NCBI RefSeq assembly: GCF_004022485.1
Contig: NZ_CP034951.1
Location: 806,001-870,000, forward strand
Direction of reading: 5' to 3'
DNA: 64,000 nucleotides
From: Aequorivita sp. H23M31
Lineage (GTDB): Bacteria; Bacteroidota; Bacteroidia; Flavobacteriales; Flavobacteriaceae
Shown: positions 1-8,891 of the stretch, piece by piece
Layout: each line of letters opens with the position of its first letter
Position numbering within the stretch: the stretch's first letter is position 1
Notes under the pieces: generated by a model
Seen by the model: only the letters and a program-made list of their open reading frames with translations
Databases searched by the model: none
Told to the model about the DNA's origin: nothing
Made by a program: the position numbers and the translations under genes

Positions 1-1
1 T

Positions 2-277
2 GCGCTGCGCAAATTGGAGGAAGAATACTCCGAATTGCAATTTCAAAAAAATTATTTCAACGAAATCAATACCGTCCTAGCCCCCAATTTTGAATTTGAT
101 GAAAATGGCAAGCCAAGCGGGATCGCCCTCCCTTTGGAAATCAGTGAAAATCAGAAGAAGATTTTGCTGGTGTACCTATCTAAAATAGAAGAAAACAGAA
201 ACTTTATCCTCACTTTCTATTCCGATATTGAAACCAAAATTGAATCAGTTCGAAAGAATATTACAAAGGAAATATAA
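2..277 (+). CDS. 3' end of an unknown protein (partial)
   Basis: The frame is already open at the first bases of the window, so the gene starts outside it; a TTG at 14 is unlikely to be the true start. The visible 91 residues are charged and helical, with a Glu/Lys-rich beginning (KLEEEYSEL) and a final helix rich in Ile/Glu/Lys, which suggests a helical or coiled-coil C-terminus. No family is recognised. It is followed by a 123-base gap before a secreted-protein gene on the same strand. Confidence 0.6.
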   Translation, partial: ALRKLEEEYSELQFQKNYFNEINTVLAPNFEFDENGKPSGIALPLEISENQKKILLVYLSKIEENRNFILTFYSDIETKIESVRKNITKEI

Positions 278-400
278 AGAATAGTCCTAGCTAAAAAATT
301 GCGATAACCCAGATAAATCATCTCTCCCAATTTCCAAACACCCCCGAAGAATTAAATAGAATGTTCCATAATTCCCTTTAAAAACAAAAAGCATATACAG

Positions 401-1171
401 ATGAAAACAAAATTAATTGTCGTCAAAGCCATCCTACTTCTATTCTTTATTTCAGGAAATGGTCAAAACGAAAAATCCAATAAAGCAGCTAAAGCCTATA
501 AAACCGAAGTTTTTGTTATCAGCACAATTCACAAGGCCCATACTATCAATCCCAATTATACCTACGATTCCCTCTTCACTTTTATAAATAAATACAACCC
601 TGATATAATTGGGGTGGAAATTAGACCTGAGGATATAGACAGCTCACTTGAATATCTAAAATCGAATTATCCCTATGAAATGTACACCTGTATTACGCAA
701 TTTCCGTCAAAAAAAGTATTGGGGATAGACTGGTTGGGTAATGACCTCGTGGGAAAACCAATTCCCCAGGACTACTGGAAAGAAAAGAGCACCATAAAAA
801 AATTACAACATAAATTGAATGCCGATACGGTAATGCGACGAAAACTATCCGTAACGGAGATAATCCAAGAAGAGAAGAACCATCTTGCCTTAAATTCCTC
901 CCTTCGGGAAATGAACGACGGACGGTATGATTTGATTAACTCCATTTATTACAAACAGTTGGAATTATTACTGAAGGATACAGAATATCAGCCCTTGACC
1001 GATTTCTATAAAAAAAGAGACGAAATGATATTGCAAAACTGTGTCGAAATAATAAAAGGCAACAAGGGGAAAAAAATCATTTTCTTGGTGGGCGCAGATC
1101 ATAGGGACTTCATCCTAAAAAAGATTTCTGAAGTATATGAAGGCAATCTTATTGAACTCACTGCCATTTGA
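401..1171 (+). CDS. Secreted TraB/ChaN-like hypothetical protein
   Basis: The 256-residue protein begins with a clear Sec signal peptide (MKTKLIVVKAILLLFF, cleavage near the ISGNGQN stretch). The mature part has the layout of the TraB/ChaN/EreA-like fold: an early strand with a His motif (VISTIHKAH), then IGVEIRPED around residue 70, and a late strand IIFLVGADHRDFILKK around residue 235. In these families such His and Glu residues line a presumed metal or catalytic pocket. The fold assignment is an inference from these motifs; the substrate is unknown. It faces the minus-strand defence island, with only 29 bases between the two ends. Confidence 0.55.
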   Translation: MKTKLIVVKAILLLFFISGNGQNEKSNKAAKAYKTEVFVISTIHKAHTINPNYTYDSLFTFINKYNPDIIGVEIRPEDIDSSLEYLKSNYPYEMYTCITQFPSKKVLGIDWLGNDLVGKPIPQDYWKEKSTIKKLQHKLNADTVMRRKLSVTEIIQEEKNHLALNSSLREMNDGRYDLINSIYYKQLELLLKDTEYQPLTDFYKKRDEMILQNCVEIIKGNKGKKIIFLVGADHRDFILKKISEVYEGNLIELTAI

Positions 1172-1200
1172 GAATTCCTAAAAATAGATTATACCTAGGT

Positions 1201-1722
1201 CTATAAATACCCATCCTCTTGAAAATAGTCAACCAACCGCTCCCCTATTCCTTTATCCAGTTTGCCATCCAAATCCAATATATTGATCTTTAAAATTCCA
1301 CAAAAATGATCTGGATAGGAAAACTTACGGCGAAAAATGGGAGTTTGTTCTGCTCCGGGATAAAGCAAAATTGAAAATTTAGATTGCCAATGATCATTGT
1401 AAACGTACATCTGCCTCAAATCGTTTGTGGAGGGTTTCTTGGCTTCTATTTGTTTCCATTTGGTGTCGATGATCACCTGGGTCGTATTGTCTTTTTTGAT
1501 GATGATATCCGGGCGGAGGCTCATATTGCCCCAAAAGGACTTGGATTGCTGCTCTGATACGCTGTAGGGCGTGTTTAGACAGGCCTTTTTTAATTGCACC
1601 AGTATATATTCTTCCCACAGGCTATTCATATCGACGTCTGCTTGACCTACTTGGTTAACTTTTAGTTTTCGGGTAATGCGAACCATTTCGATGAGTACAT
1701 TACCCCCAGTGCGGGATTGCAT
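1201..1722 (-). pseudogene. McrC-like C-terminal nuclease fragment (second copy)
   Basis: Residues from about 33 onwards match the C-terminal half of the intact McrC at 2775-4067: DMNSLWEEY against DMNKLWEEY, then LRPDIIIKKDN and VIIDTKWK, a complete PD...DxK nuclease core, then DLRQMYVYNDHWQSKFSILLYP. The first 32 residues do not look like McrC, and the N-terminal half of the family (normally 350-430 residues) is absent. It lies between the secreted protein and an IS256-type remnant on the same strand. I read it as the tail of a second mcrC truncated by insertion and recombination. A stand-alone nuclease protein of 173 residues cannot be excluded. Confidence 0.6.
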
Positions 1723-1879
1723 CGCGTTCCTTTCCCCGTCTTCCTTAAATAGCTTCTATTTTTCGAGATTCAATCCTTTTGGATTTGTAGTTGCGCCACG
1801 TAACCTAAAGTTGGTCACTTTCTAAAATGTATCAAAAAATGATTCGTGGTGCCACGCGATGCAATCGCGAGGGAGGGGG

Positions 1880-2238
1880 GAGGGGGGTTGAAGGAGGCCT
1901 CACGGTCTCTGGGAACGGCAATCTCGGATTCGCCAAAGGAGGTTTTTATTTTCTTCCGGGAGTGCCCGTTGCGCGAGTTGCCTCCATTGGACCTCTGGTG
2001 TTTGTCGTATTCTAGGTGGCCGTCGAGCTCACCTTCGAGCATCTTTTCGATCCCACGCTTCTGGATGTGCTTTAAAAAACCGCTGAGCTTCTCGTGGGTC
2101 TTGAACTGCTTCAGAAAATCATCTGAAATTAAATCGTCTTTCATAATGTGTAAAAGTTAAAGATTAAAAACTAAATAATAAAATAGCGGGGGCCGGCCCC
2201 CGCTATTTTATTATTTACACACTTTATGAGATAGTCCC
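1880..2238 (-). mobile_element. IS256-family (Mutator-type) insertion sequence remnant
   Basis: A minus-strand frame starting at 2144 (ending at 1815) encodes about 85 residues of a typical IS256/Mutator transposase N-terminus, including FKTHEKLSGFLKHIQKR, MLEGELDGHLEYDKH and KIKTSFGESEIAVPRDRE. After about position 1885 the frame runs into unrelated proline-rich sequence, so the catalytic DDE part is missing. The outer end appears to reach 2238, where the minus-strand sequence GGGACTATCTCATAAAGTG resembles IS256-type terminal repeats. The stop codon of the neighbouring membrane-protein gene lies directly at that end (2239-2241). The opposite end of the element is lost, so this is a single-ended remnant. 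Confidence 0.65.
2172..2217. repeat. 46-bp perfect palindrome (23-bp arms, no loop)
   Basis: Two 23-base arms are exact reverse complements with no spacer. The axis lies between 2194 and 2195 in GGGGGCC|GGCCCCC, and the flanks continue as AT-rich complementary sequence. It lies between the start of the IS256-type transposase fragment (2144) and the presumed outer end of the element (2238). It could be a bidirectional terminator that shields the element from outside transcription, or part of the IS end. Perfect symmetry without a loop is unusual for an ordinary terminator. Confidence 0.8.
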
Positions 2239-2775
2239 TTAAAATTCCATTTCTACATATTTTGAAAACCTAAAATCCCCTATTCCACTAGAAACATCTC
2301 TTAAATAGTCAGATCCATCTACAGATGAAATTTTAAGCTGTACTAATCCATTATCTGGCCGAATATAAAATATACGACTAGGATCTTCAATCGTTCCTTT
2401 AGGAATTTTCAACCAAACGAAACCGTGGTCCTTTGCAAGAATTAAATGTAAATCATCTAAGAATCGCGTTCTGTTTATATCAAACCACCAAACTGGCACG
2501 GTTGTATTGATGCTTGAATAATTGGTATTGGAATTATTTAATTCTATTTTACCTAGGAAGGAATTTACAATTTCCATAGCCTGCCACTTTCCCACTTTCT
2601 TTCGGGCAGAATGGTCATATCGAGATTCACTTTTTCGGGTCAATATTTCAGACGTTTCATTCCCTATATCCTTTCTCGCTTTCTGCAGAACAAGTTGCAA
2701 TCCTCGATTATGGACGTATAAGTAAATAATCACAACTATAAGAATAACTATGATGATAACCAGTATAATGATCAT
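2239..2775 (-). CDS. Membrane-anchored protein, last gene of the McrBC operon
   Basis: The first 21-23 residues are almost only Ile, Val and Leu (MIIILVIIIVILIVVIIYLY), a single N-terminal membrane anchor. A short charged linker and a soluble domain of about 120 residues follow, with WWFDINRTRFLDDLHLIL and ending GDFRFSKYVEMEF. No family is recognised. Its start overlaps the mcrC stop by one base (TAATG), so the two are translationally coupled. The context suggests a membrane-associated accessory of this McrBC variant. The stop codon sits exactly at the end of the IS256-type remnant, so the original C-terminus may have been altered by the insertion. Confidence 0.65.
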   Translation of the reverse strand: MIIILVIIIVILIVVIIYLYVHNRGLQLVLQKARKDIGNETSEILTRKSESRYDHSARKKVGKWQAMEIVNSFLGKIELNNSNTNYSSINTTVPVWWFDINRTRFLDDLHLILAKDHGFVWLKIPKGTIEDPSRIFYIRPDNGLVQLKISSVDGSDYLRDVSSGIGDFRFSKYVEMEF

Positions 2776-4067
2776 TACTTTATGTCTATTGAAGCCCTTA
2801 AGAGCCCTAGAATCTCCTTTCCAATATACAAATTTAAGCTGTTTTTACTATCAACAACTTCTATAGATGCAACCTTGCAATTAGTGTTTATATCTTCTTC
2901 TTCATTTTCCATCTTCCTTTTAATAGTTCCTTTATGATATTTCCCTTTTATAGAATCAGTATGTCCACAAAACGGATAAAGTAGCATGCTTAAATCCACA
3001 TTCCAATACATATTGTAAACATACATTTGCTTCAAGTCATTATCACATGGAAACTTGGGATCTATCATTTTCCATTTAGTGTCAATGACATAATCTTTCC
3101 CATCCAGATCTTTTATTACTATATCTGGTTTTATCCTTTTGCTATTCCAAAAGTCCTGCTGATTTTGAAAGTGGATTTTTGTTGGTGCTTCACTGGCTCT
3201 AACCAACATCCGATAGACATATTCTTCCCAAAGCTTGTTCATATCGAATAGCAAGGCCAACATATTTTCATCCCCTCCTTTTATGTCGGGAGAGTAATTG
3301 AGGATTATCATCTTAGCAATCTGCAATGCTTCTTGATAAGGTTGGTTTTTTCTATTTATAACAATTTTATCAAAATGTGTTTTATGTATTTCAATTTCTT
3401 CAATCTCAGGAAAGCTTAATAAAGTCCGATTAATTTTATCTTGTAAGTAGGGATTAGTGGAAATGAGCTTTAGCACCTTTAATCCTTTGAGTAATATCTG
3501 ATTAAGTTCGTGCTCTTTACTGTATACTTGATGTCTTGTAAATACACGCTCTTTGTGCACAACATTTCTTTGAATATTTTGTGCAAATTGAATCTGTCCC
3601 TTAAAGGTTTGAATGTTTTTAGAAACTGGTATATATTTCTTTATCAGCCCTTTATGAATGAGTTGATTTACTTCTTCAATATACTTTTCAAAGTATAAAT
3701 CCAGTAAAGAGTTGTATCTTTTTGAAAGACTAGCTTCTGATGCGGCACTTATTTTTATTTTTTTGCAGTATTTCAACATTGACAATAGCACCTTTTGCCA
3801 TTGTTCGCGCAGAACATCATCTTTATCAATTCTCTGAGTTCTATTCGTTTTGGGAAGTATTTCAATTACAGTACTTCCAATTTGGATTACTCCCACATAA
3901 CTATTGAATTTAACACCATTTCGAATAGCTTGAAAATAAACATTTCTATTGGCATCATTATAAGCCCATAACTTATCGATAACTCGTTTGCCCACTTTTT
4001 GACTAGGGAAAAAATCTGAGTCAGCCATTAATTTTTCATACTCAAAAACGCGAATTGGAGCTCTCAT
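2775..4067 (-). CDS. mcrC: McrC-type 5-methylcytosine restriction subunit
   Basis: The 430-residue protein has the two-part layout of McrC. An N-terminal region carries the conserved early element IGSTVIEILPK, and the C-terminal PD-(D/E)XK nuclease domain has DMNKLWEEYV, RIKPDIVIKD and DYVIDTKWK (Asp, Asp and Lys of the active site at about 313-337), then QMYVYNMYW. McrC activates the McrB GTPase ring and supplies the nuclease in type IV restriction of modified DNA. The gene starts directly after the mcrB stop (TAA-ATG) and overlaps the next gene by one base. The catalytic motif looks complete, but its McrB partner is frameshifted in this sequence. Confidence 0.88.
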   Translation of the reverse strand: MRAPIRVFEYEKLMADSDFFPSQKVGKRVIDKLWAYNDANRNVYFQAIRNGVKFNSYVGVIQIGSTVIEILPKTNRTQRIDKDDVLREQWQKVLLSMLKYCKKIKISAASEASLSKRYNSLLDLYFEKYIEEVNQLIHKGLIKKYIPVSKNIQTFKGQIQFAQNIQRNVVHKERVFTRHQVYSKEHELNQILLKGLKVLKLISTNPYLQDKINRTLLSFPEIEEIEIHKTHFDKIVINRKNQPYQEALQIAKMIILNYSPDIKGGDENMLALLFDMNKLWEEYVYRMLVRASEAPTKIHFQNQQDFWNSKRIKPDIVIKDLDGKDYVIDTKWKMIDPKFPCDNDLKQMYVYNMYWNVDLSMLLYPFCGHTDSIKGKYHKGTIKRKMENEEEDINTNCKVASIEVVDSKNSLNLYIGKEILGLLRASIDIK

Positions 4068-7000
4068 TTAAATTGATTTAAAATCCCAGGCTTTAGGAGA
4101 TTTAATTTTATAAACCGCACGTTCTTCAAGGTCACTAATAATATCACTTTCGTAACCATTAAATTTAGAAAACACACTCCTTTCATTTTTTTTCTTCTCA
4201 ACAAAACTATCGCCCAATACTAAACCGATCTTTCCATAATCTCCAAAGAAATATTCTTCCAACAACGGAATTACTTCATTCTTAAAGCATGCCTTTAACG
4301 AACGCAAATCTTTTACCTTTAAAAAGTACGAATGGCCGATCCTATGATCCTTGTCTATCAGTTTTTCAATCCTACGATTAATTTTATCCAACAAATCATT
4401 TAAATTAATCTCGTCAACCACTCCATCCTTCGCTTTGCCCTCTTCTATAATAAGTTTAGATTTCGGAGGAATTTCCCTAAAACTAAACCTCCTTCTTAGA
4501 GCGGAATCTAATGCCTCTACACTCCTATCGGCAGTGTTCATTGTGCCAATTATATATACGTTGCTCGGAACATTGAATTTTTTTTTAGAATATGGAAGTA
4601 CCACTTCTAATGTTTCATTCCCTCCAGCCCGCTTATCATCTTCAATAAGTGTTATAAGTTCTCCAAAAATAGAAGAAACGTTACCGCGATTGATTTCATC
4701 AATTATTAGTACATAAGGCTTAATTTTTTCTTCATGAGCTATTTCCCACAGAGTCCCTTGCGGAACGAAAAATTCCATTTTCAATTTATCATGGTCTAAT
4801 TTATAGATACTCCGCTGAGTAAAATTAGTATCATAAATATCTTCAATAGGAATGTTTTCATTAACAAATATCCATTCCACTTTTCTAAAATGGGTATACC
4901 TAATAGGTGAGTCATCACGATATTCGTAATCACTTGTGACCTTACCCAGAGCTCTAACAAATTGATTTCCATTGCTAATAAGCACATAATTATCCTTTGA
5001 TAATCCATGAATAAAAGTACTGAGCTGACTACCTGCTGAGCTACTTCTATTGTTTTCTTCACAATCCTTTTTTATTTCGGATTCTGTCATTCCTTTGTAA
5101 TTGGTATCCTGTCCAAAACCAATAGCTATGCAGTTATTATTAATGCAGTAATCATAAATTTGTTGGTCGTCAGGATTATTGGACTCCCCCAATGAAAGTT
5201 TATAAAAAAATGACTTGCCGAACTCCTCTTCTGACCAAGATATCTTTCCTTGCTTTTTTAATTTACTGGCACTTTGACTACTATCGGCTAATTCACATAT
5301 TCTTTTAAATATACCAGGCAATACGTCATAGTAAACGTTTTTGTCCTCATTAGTTTGAGGTTTTATACCTTCCACAAAATCCTCATAACTAAATGATTGG
5401 TGAAACGTGCAAAAAGCAATTTGTCCCTTGGTGTCCTTCCAATCGGTAATTAATAATTCACGATATCTTTCAGTTAATTTTTTTCGATCCTTCTTATTTT
5501 GAATATAAAAATCATTATCTACAATTTTAATGGCTTCGTTTATGGTATTATAAGTTTTACCTGTACCCGGGGGCCGAAAAATATTTGATTAAGTGGTGTT
5601 TTCATAATGCTAGGAGGTTTAATCGGTTCGTTCTTTTTAACTGGCTTTATATTCTTCAGCCATGCCTCATAAGAGATTTGGTAGAAAGGCTTAGTGGTCT
5701 GTTCTCTTATTTGCGCTAATATATTCTTATAGTCGGCATAGGACTCAAAGTTTGGATCAATATCAAAAACATCTCTTAAGTAAGGCTTCGTAGGGGCATT
5801 AATTGGAAAATTGTTTTCGGGATCAACATAAAAGAGTACTTCCGTTAATTTGGTTCTGCCTACTCCCTTAATTTTCAACATATCTAAAAATAACTCTTCA
5901 GTTATTCTGTTCTCAGTTATCGCATAAAAGAATGACCACAATCGATTAATCTCATTATTTATTCTAAAAGGTTTATAAGGGAAAAGCCATACTTTTTGAG
6001 GGTTAGTGGTAGGAATGCCAAAATCATCTTTTGGAATGGGAAGGTCAATCTTCCTCGCTAAGTTTTGTAAGATTTGTAGGCGTTGGGTAAAGTATTTATT
6101 GATATAACAGAAAAAAGTCAAAGGATCTATTTCCTCAAGCGGGACCATATTGTTATTTTCATCCCTGTCATTAAATAAGTCACATCCCGAATCCTTTAAT
6201 AATTGAATCAATCCGAGTTGGTCATATTCCTTACCTTTTAAATATTCTACTATGCCTTTATAAGTGGGGAGCCAAGTATAATGTGTGTTTTCTGCCATTC
6301 CCAATATTGTTTTATATTCCTCTTCAGTTGCAGTGAAATTAGTTCCTTGATTTCCTGCCTTAAAACTTGCAAATTCTGGAAGGCTTTTTATTTCTGAACT
6401 AAGTATTGGATTTTCAACCAAGTTTTTCGTGATTTTTATTTTTACTCGATCATTATCACTGTCAGTAGCAGACGATGATAAATAATATTGAAACTCTTCT
6501 GGTTCTTCTACTATCATCCCTACCTCTGAAACTACTTCAGCCAAAGCATAACATCCCGATTTTTCACCCGTTTTCCATAGAATAATCTTATCTCCAGCCA
6601 TAATTTTATCTTTATGGGTAGTGACCTTCCAGCTTTTCAAATGGTCATTGCGCAATGCATTCGTTATATCATATATATTCGGATTGCCTTGAAAAATCCA
6701 ATAGTTTATAGTTTTTACTGAGCCGAATTTACTCTCCAGAAATTTAAAATAATTCTTTTTGCCTAAAATTGCCTTTGGTATGCCACTTCCCTTGTCCTGA
6801 CTATACTTATTAAAGTTTTCTATGTCCGGATTAGTGTTTCCGTATACATTTTCAGATATATAATTTATTAAATCCTTATAACTTTCTTTACTAGCTAAAA
6901 ATAAATTACGGTCTGCAAAATAACTGTTAATCTCCTCAAGCCTATTACTAACTTCTTCAATTGAATTGTTGTAATACTGCTTATAACTACTAGGTCCATT

Positions 7001-7303
7001 TCTTAATAGCCAAGCTGCAAATTCTTGCTTTACATTTGAGTTTACATTTTCCCCTTTGTCAATTATCTGAAAGCCTAATGCCTTAATATATTTATTGGTA
7101 GGATTCCCTCCTCCTGGATGCCATAAGTACTCCCCTGTTGCGAACTCATGGGCCAGCCGCATCGTATCTTTTGGCGGATAGGTTTTACCTTGATGTAGAA
7201 TATCATACTTAGTCGAGGCTCTTATACCAATATCACCTTTATCTATTTCTGCAAAGGCTTTGAGTACGTGATCTCTTTTTATTTTTTCAGGTTCAAAAGA
7301 CAT
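4068..7303 (-). pseudogene. mcrB: McrB-type GTPase with ScoMcrA-like head and EVE domain, frameshifted
   Basis: Two frames (5540-7303 and 4068 to about 5570) join into one protein of about 1,078 residues if one C is added near 5570. Residues 1-80 match the ScoMcrA-like N-terminal head (HVLKAFAEIDKGDIGIRAS, then WHPGGGNPTNKYIKALGF). Residues about 180-330 form an EVE domain (YWIFQGNPNIYDI, DKIILWKTGEKSGCYALAEV), a PUA-like fold that reads modified bases. A helical linker precedes the AAA+ GTPase. The restored Walker A would be FFGPPGTGKTYN, followed by the McrB-typical FCTFHQSFSYEDFVEGI, Walker B YVLIIDEINRGN, sensor IIGTMNTADRS and ALRRRFSF. As written, the first frame ends 14 residues after the shift and the second frame lacks Walker A, so neither half could be an active GTPase. 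It sits directly upstream of mcrC. Confidence 0.85.
5569..5573 (-). other. Single-base deletion site in the McrB Walker A codons
   Basis: The minus strand reads GGC CCC CGG GTA here, with five C. Six C would restore GGC CCC CCG GGT ACA GGT AAA ACT, i.e. GPPGTGKT, and reopen the frame through to the mcrB stop at 4068. The change lies in a homopolymer, so a sequencing or assembly error, a genuine null mutation and slipped-strand phase variation are all possible. The sequence alone cannot decide between them. Confidence 0.85.
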
Positions 7304-7328
7304 GTTGAATTTGTTTATAATTGATTTT

Positions 7329-7400
7329 ATTTCAAAACTTTAGCATCAAAATCAGGATTATTATCCATAATTTTTTTAATTACAGTAAAGCCAATAATAA
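7329..7400 (-). pseudogene. Remnant of a PD-(D/E)XK nuclease C-terminus
   Basis: Between the vWA gene and mcrB the minus strand encodes GFTVIKKIMDNNPDFDAKVLK and a TAA stop. This matches the last residues of the nuclease at 9601-10629 (GFDVIRNFIDDNPDLNWDAKVLR). No upstream remainder of a nuclease frame is seen, so this is the 3' end of a second copy left directly in front of mcrB. The rest of the 7304-7532 gap shows no gene. Confidence 0.7.
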
Positions 7401-7532
7401 GCTATTTATTTATTTCGTTAAATCATTATCCCCTCTATTTCTCTCTTTGGGACCGCTTTAACGACAACATTTTAATCTGCAAAATTGTTCGTCTGAGGTA
7501 ATATCATACCAATCTTTTAGCCTCTCAATAGA

Positions 7533-8891
7533 TTACTTTAAAGTCTCACATAATTCCTTATTGAGAAAAAACATAACATTACCTGCTTTAACTTTTCGGT
7601 TTTTATCACTATGTAGTCTTACTCTCCTTTCCTCAATATCTTTCAATAAATCTTTCAATCTATAAACTTTAGGATTTCCCTCTACATCCGAAACAAAGCA
7701 AATTCGATATGAGTTTTTATTTTGGAGATAAAACTCCCATTCATTTTTAGATAAATGAAATTCAGATAGGTCTCCACTAGTACCTTTGCACTCATAATAA
7801 ACAGTGCTACCTTTATCCTTAACTATAAAATCAAAAGACTTATAACTTTCTCCATCTCTATTCATCCATTCTACGGATTCCCACTTTTTATTACTCAAAA
7901 CTGTATATAAAAACTCTTCAGCCTTACGGCCAATTCTAGAATTGTATTCGCTGTTTTCATGTATAGCAACTTCCTCATCTGCATTCAGTAACTTATCTTT
8001 ATCTTTTAATAATGCTATGATGTTTTGGAGTTGTACGGAAATCCCTTGTAGTGTATTGGTATGAGAATCGACTTGAATTTTTAATGACTCAAGTGAAATC
8101 TGGGTGGTACTATCTTCAGTAGTATTATTATCTTCTTCTTTACTTGGTGGTTCGCTATTTTCATTTCTTAAAGTTGAGGATTCATTTTGTATTACGGTTT
8201 TAAAAATATTTTCCTTTATAACATCAGTAACTACATCCACTTTTAAATTAATTAATAATGACTCTAACTTTGTTGTGTCAAAATCTAATTTACTTAAGTT
8301 TACGTAAACTCCTCCAGTCTGATTGCAAACTATGGAACACCTTTTTCGGGCTACATCATTTTGTGAAATACCTATAATATGAATTTTCCCTACAAATTGA
8401 TATTTTTTGATGTATTCTAATATGTGCTGTTGCCAGTTCTCTGGTGTATTAATATGAACATTATTATCACCATCTGTTATAACCAAAATATGACTCTTTC
8501 GTTTTCCACTCACTAATAATTTTGAGCCAAGAGCCCAACAAAGCGCAGTAGCCCCAGGTTCGGGATCTTTGATTTCTTGAATTTTATGAATAAAGAGATT
8601 TTTTGAATATTTACCATTATAATGAGTTTGAAAGTAAGGTTTCACATCCCGCTTTCCATTTATTAATATAGGTTTTAACTCGCTATCTAGACTTTCATGA
8701 GTTTTGAAAGATTTTATTGTAATGTTTTCAAAAAGAGAAATTGTATCATTTAGGTTCTCTATCAATATTTTTTTCACCAAGGTTGTTCTTGTGTTTCCAT
8801 CAGGTAGCAAATATTTATTTTCTTCTAAAGAACCCTTTAGGTAACCCATACTTCCACTCCCATCAATCAATATGTCTAGAGTTTTTGTCAT
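7533..8891 (-). CDS. vWA domain fused to a DUF3883-type nuclease-like domain
   Basis: I chose the ATG at 8891 because it overlaps the stop of the upstream gene (ATGA); the frame extends further but without support. Residues 1-190 form a von Willebrand A domain with a complete MIDAS: DGSGSMG at 10, a Thr in PGATALCWALG, and ITDGDNN. A low-complexity Ser/Glu/Thr linker and a helical stretch follow (LKIQVDSHTNTLQGISVQL). Residues about 330-420 resemble DUF3883: IGRKAEEFLYTVLSNKKW, SFDFIVKD and YYECKGTSGD. The Asp...Glu-x-Lys spacing and LSKNEWEFY fit the PD-(D/E)XK-like fold of that family. vWA proteins commonly pair with MoxR/McrB-class AAA+ rings, so a role as an adaptor-nuclease for the neighbouring McrB is a reasonable inference. 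The fusion itself is unusual to me. Confidence 0.72.
   Translation of the reverse strand: MTKTLDILIDGSGSMGYLKGSLEENKYLLPDGNTRTTLVKKILIENLNDTISLFENITIKSFKTHESLDSELKPILINGKRDVKPYFQTHYNGKYSKNLFIHKIQEIKDPEPGATALCWALGSKLLVSGKRKSHILVITDGDNNVHINTPENWQQHILEYIKKYQFVGKIHIIGISQNDVARKRCSIVCNQTGGVYVNLSKLDFDTTKLESLLINLKVDVVTDVIKENIFKTVIQNESSTLRNENSEPPSKEEDNNTTEDSTTQISLESLKIQVDSHTNTLQGISVQLQNIIALLKDKDKLLNADEEVAIHENSEYNSRIGRKAEEFLYTVLSNKKWESVEWMNRDGESYKSFDFIVKDKGSTVYYECKGTSGDLSEFHLSKNEWEFYLQNKNSYRICFVSDVEGNPKVYRLKDLLKDIEERRVRLHSDKNRKVKAGNVMFFLNKELCETLK

Noticed and set aside
1846..2160. Plus-strand frame across the IS256-type remnant
   Set aside because: It is the antisense shadow of the transposase fragment.
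5560..5580. Programmed ribosomal frameshift in mcrB
   Set aside because: No typical slippery heptamer with downstream structure is evident, and the shift lies in the Walker A codons, where a programmed event would make little sense. A plain indel in a C run is simpler.
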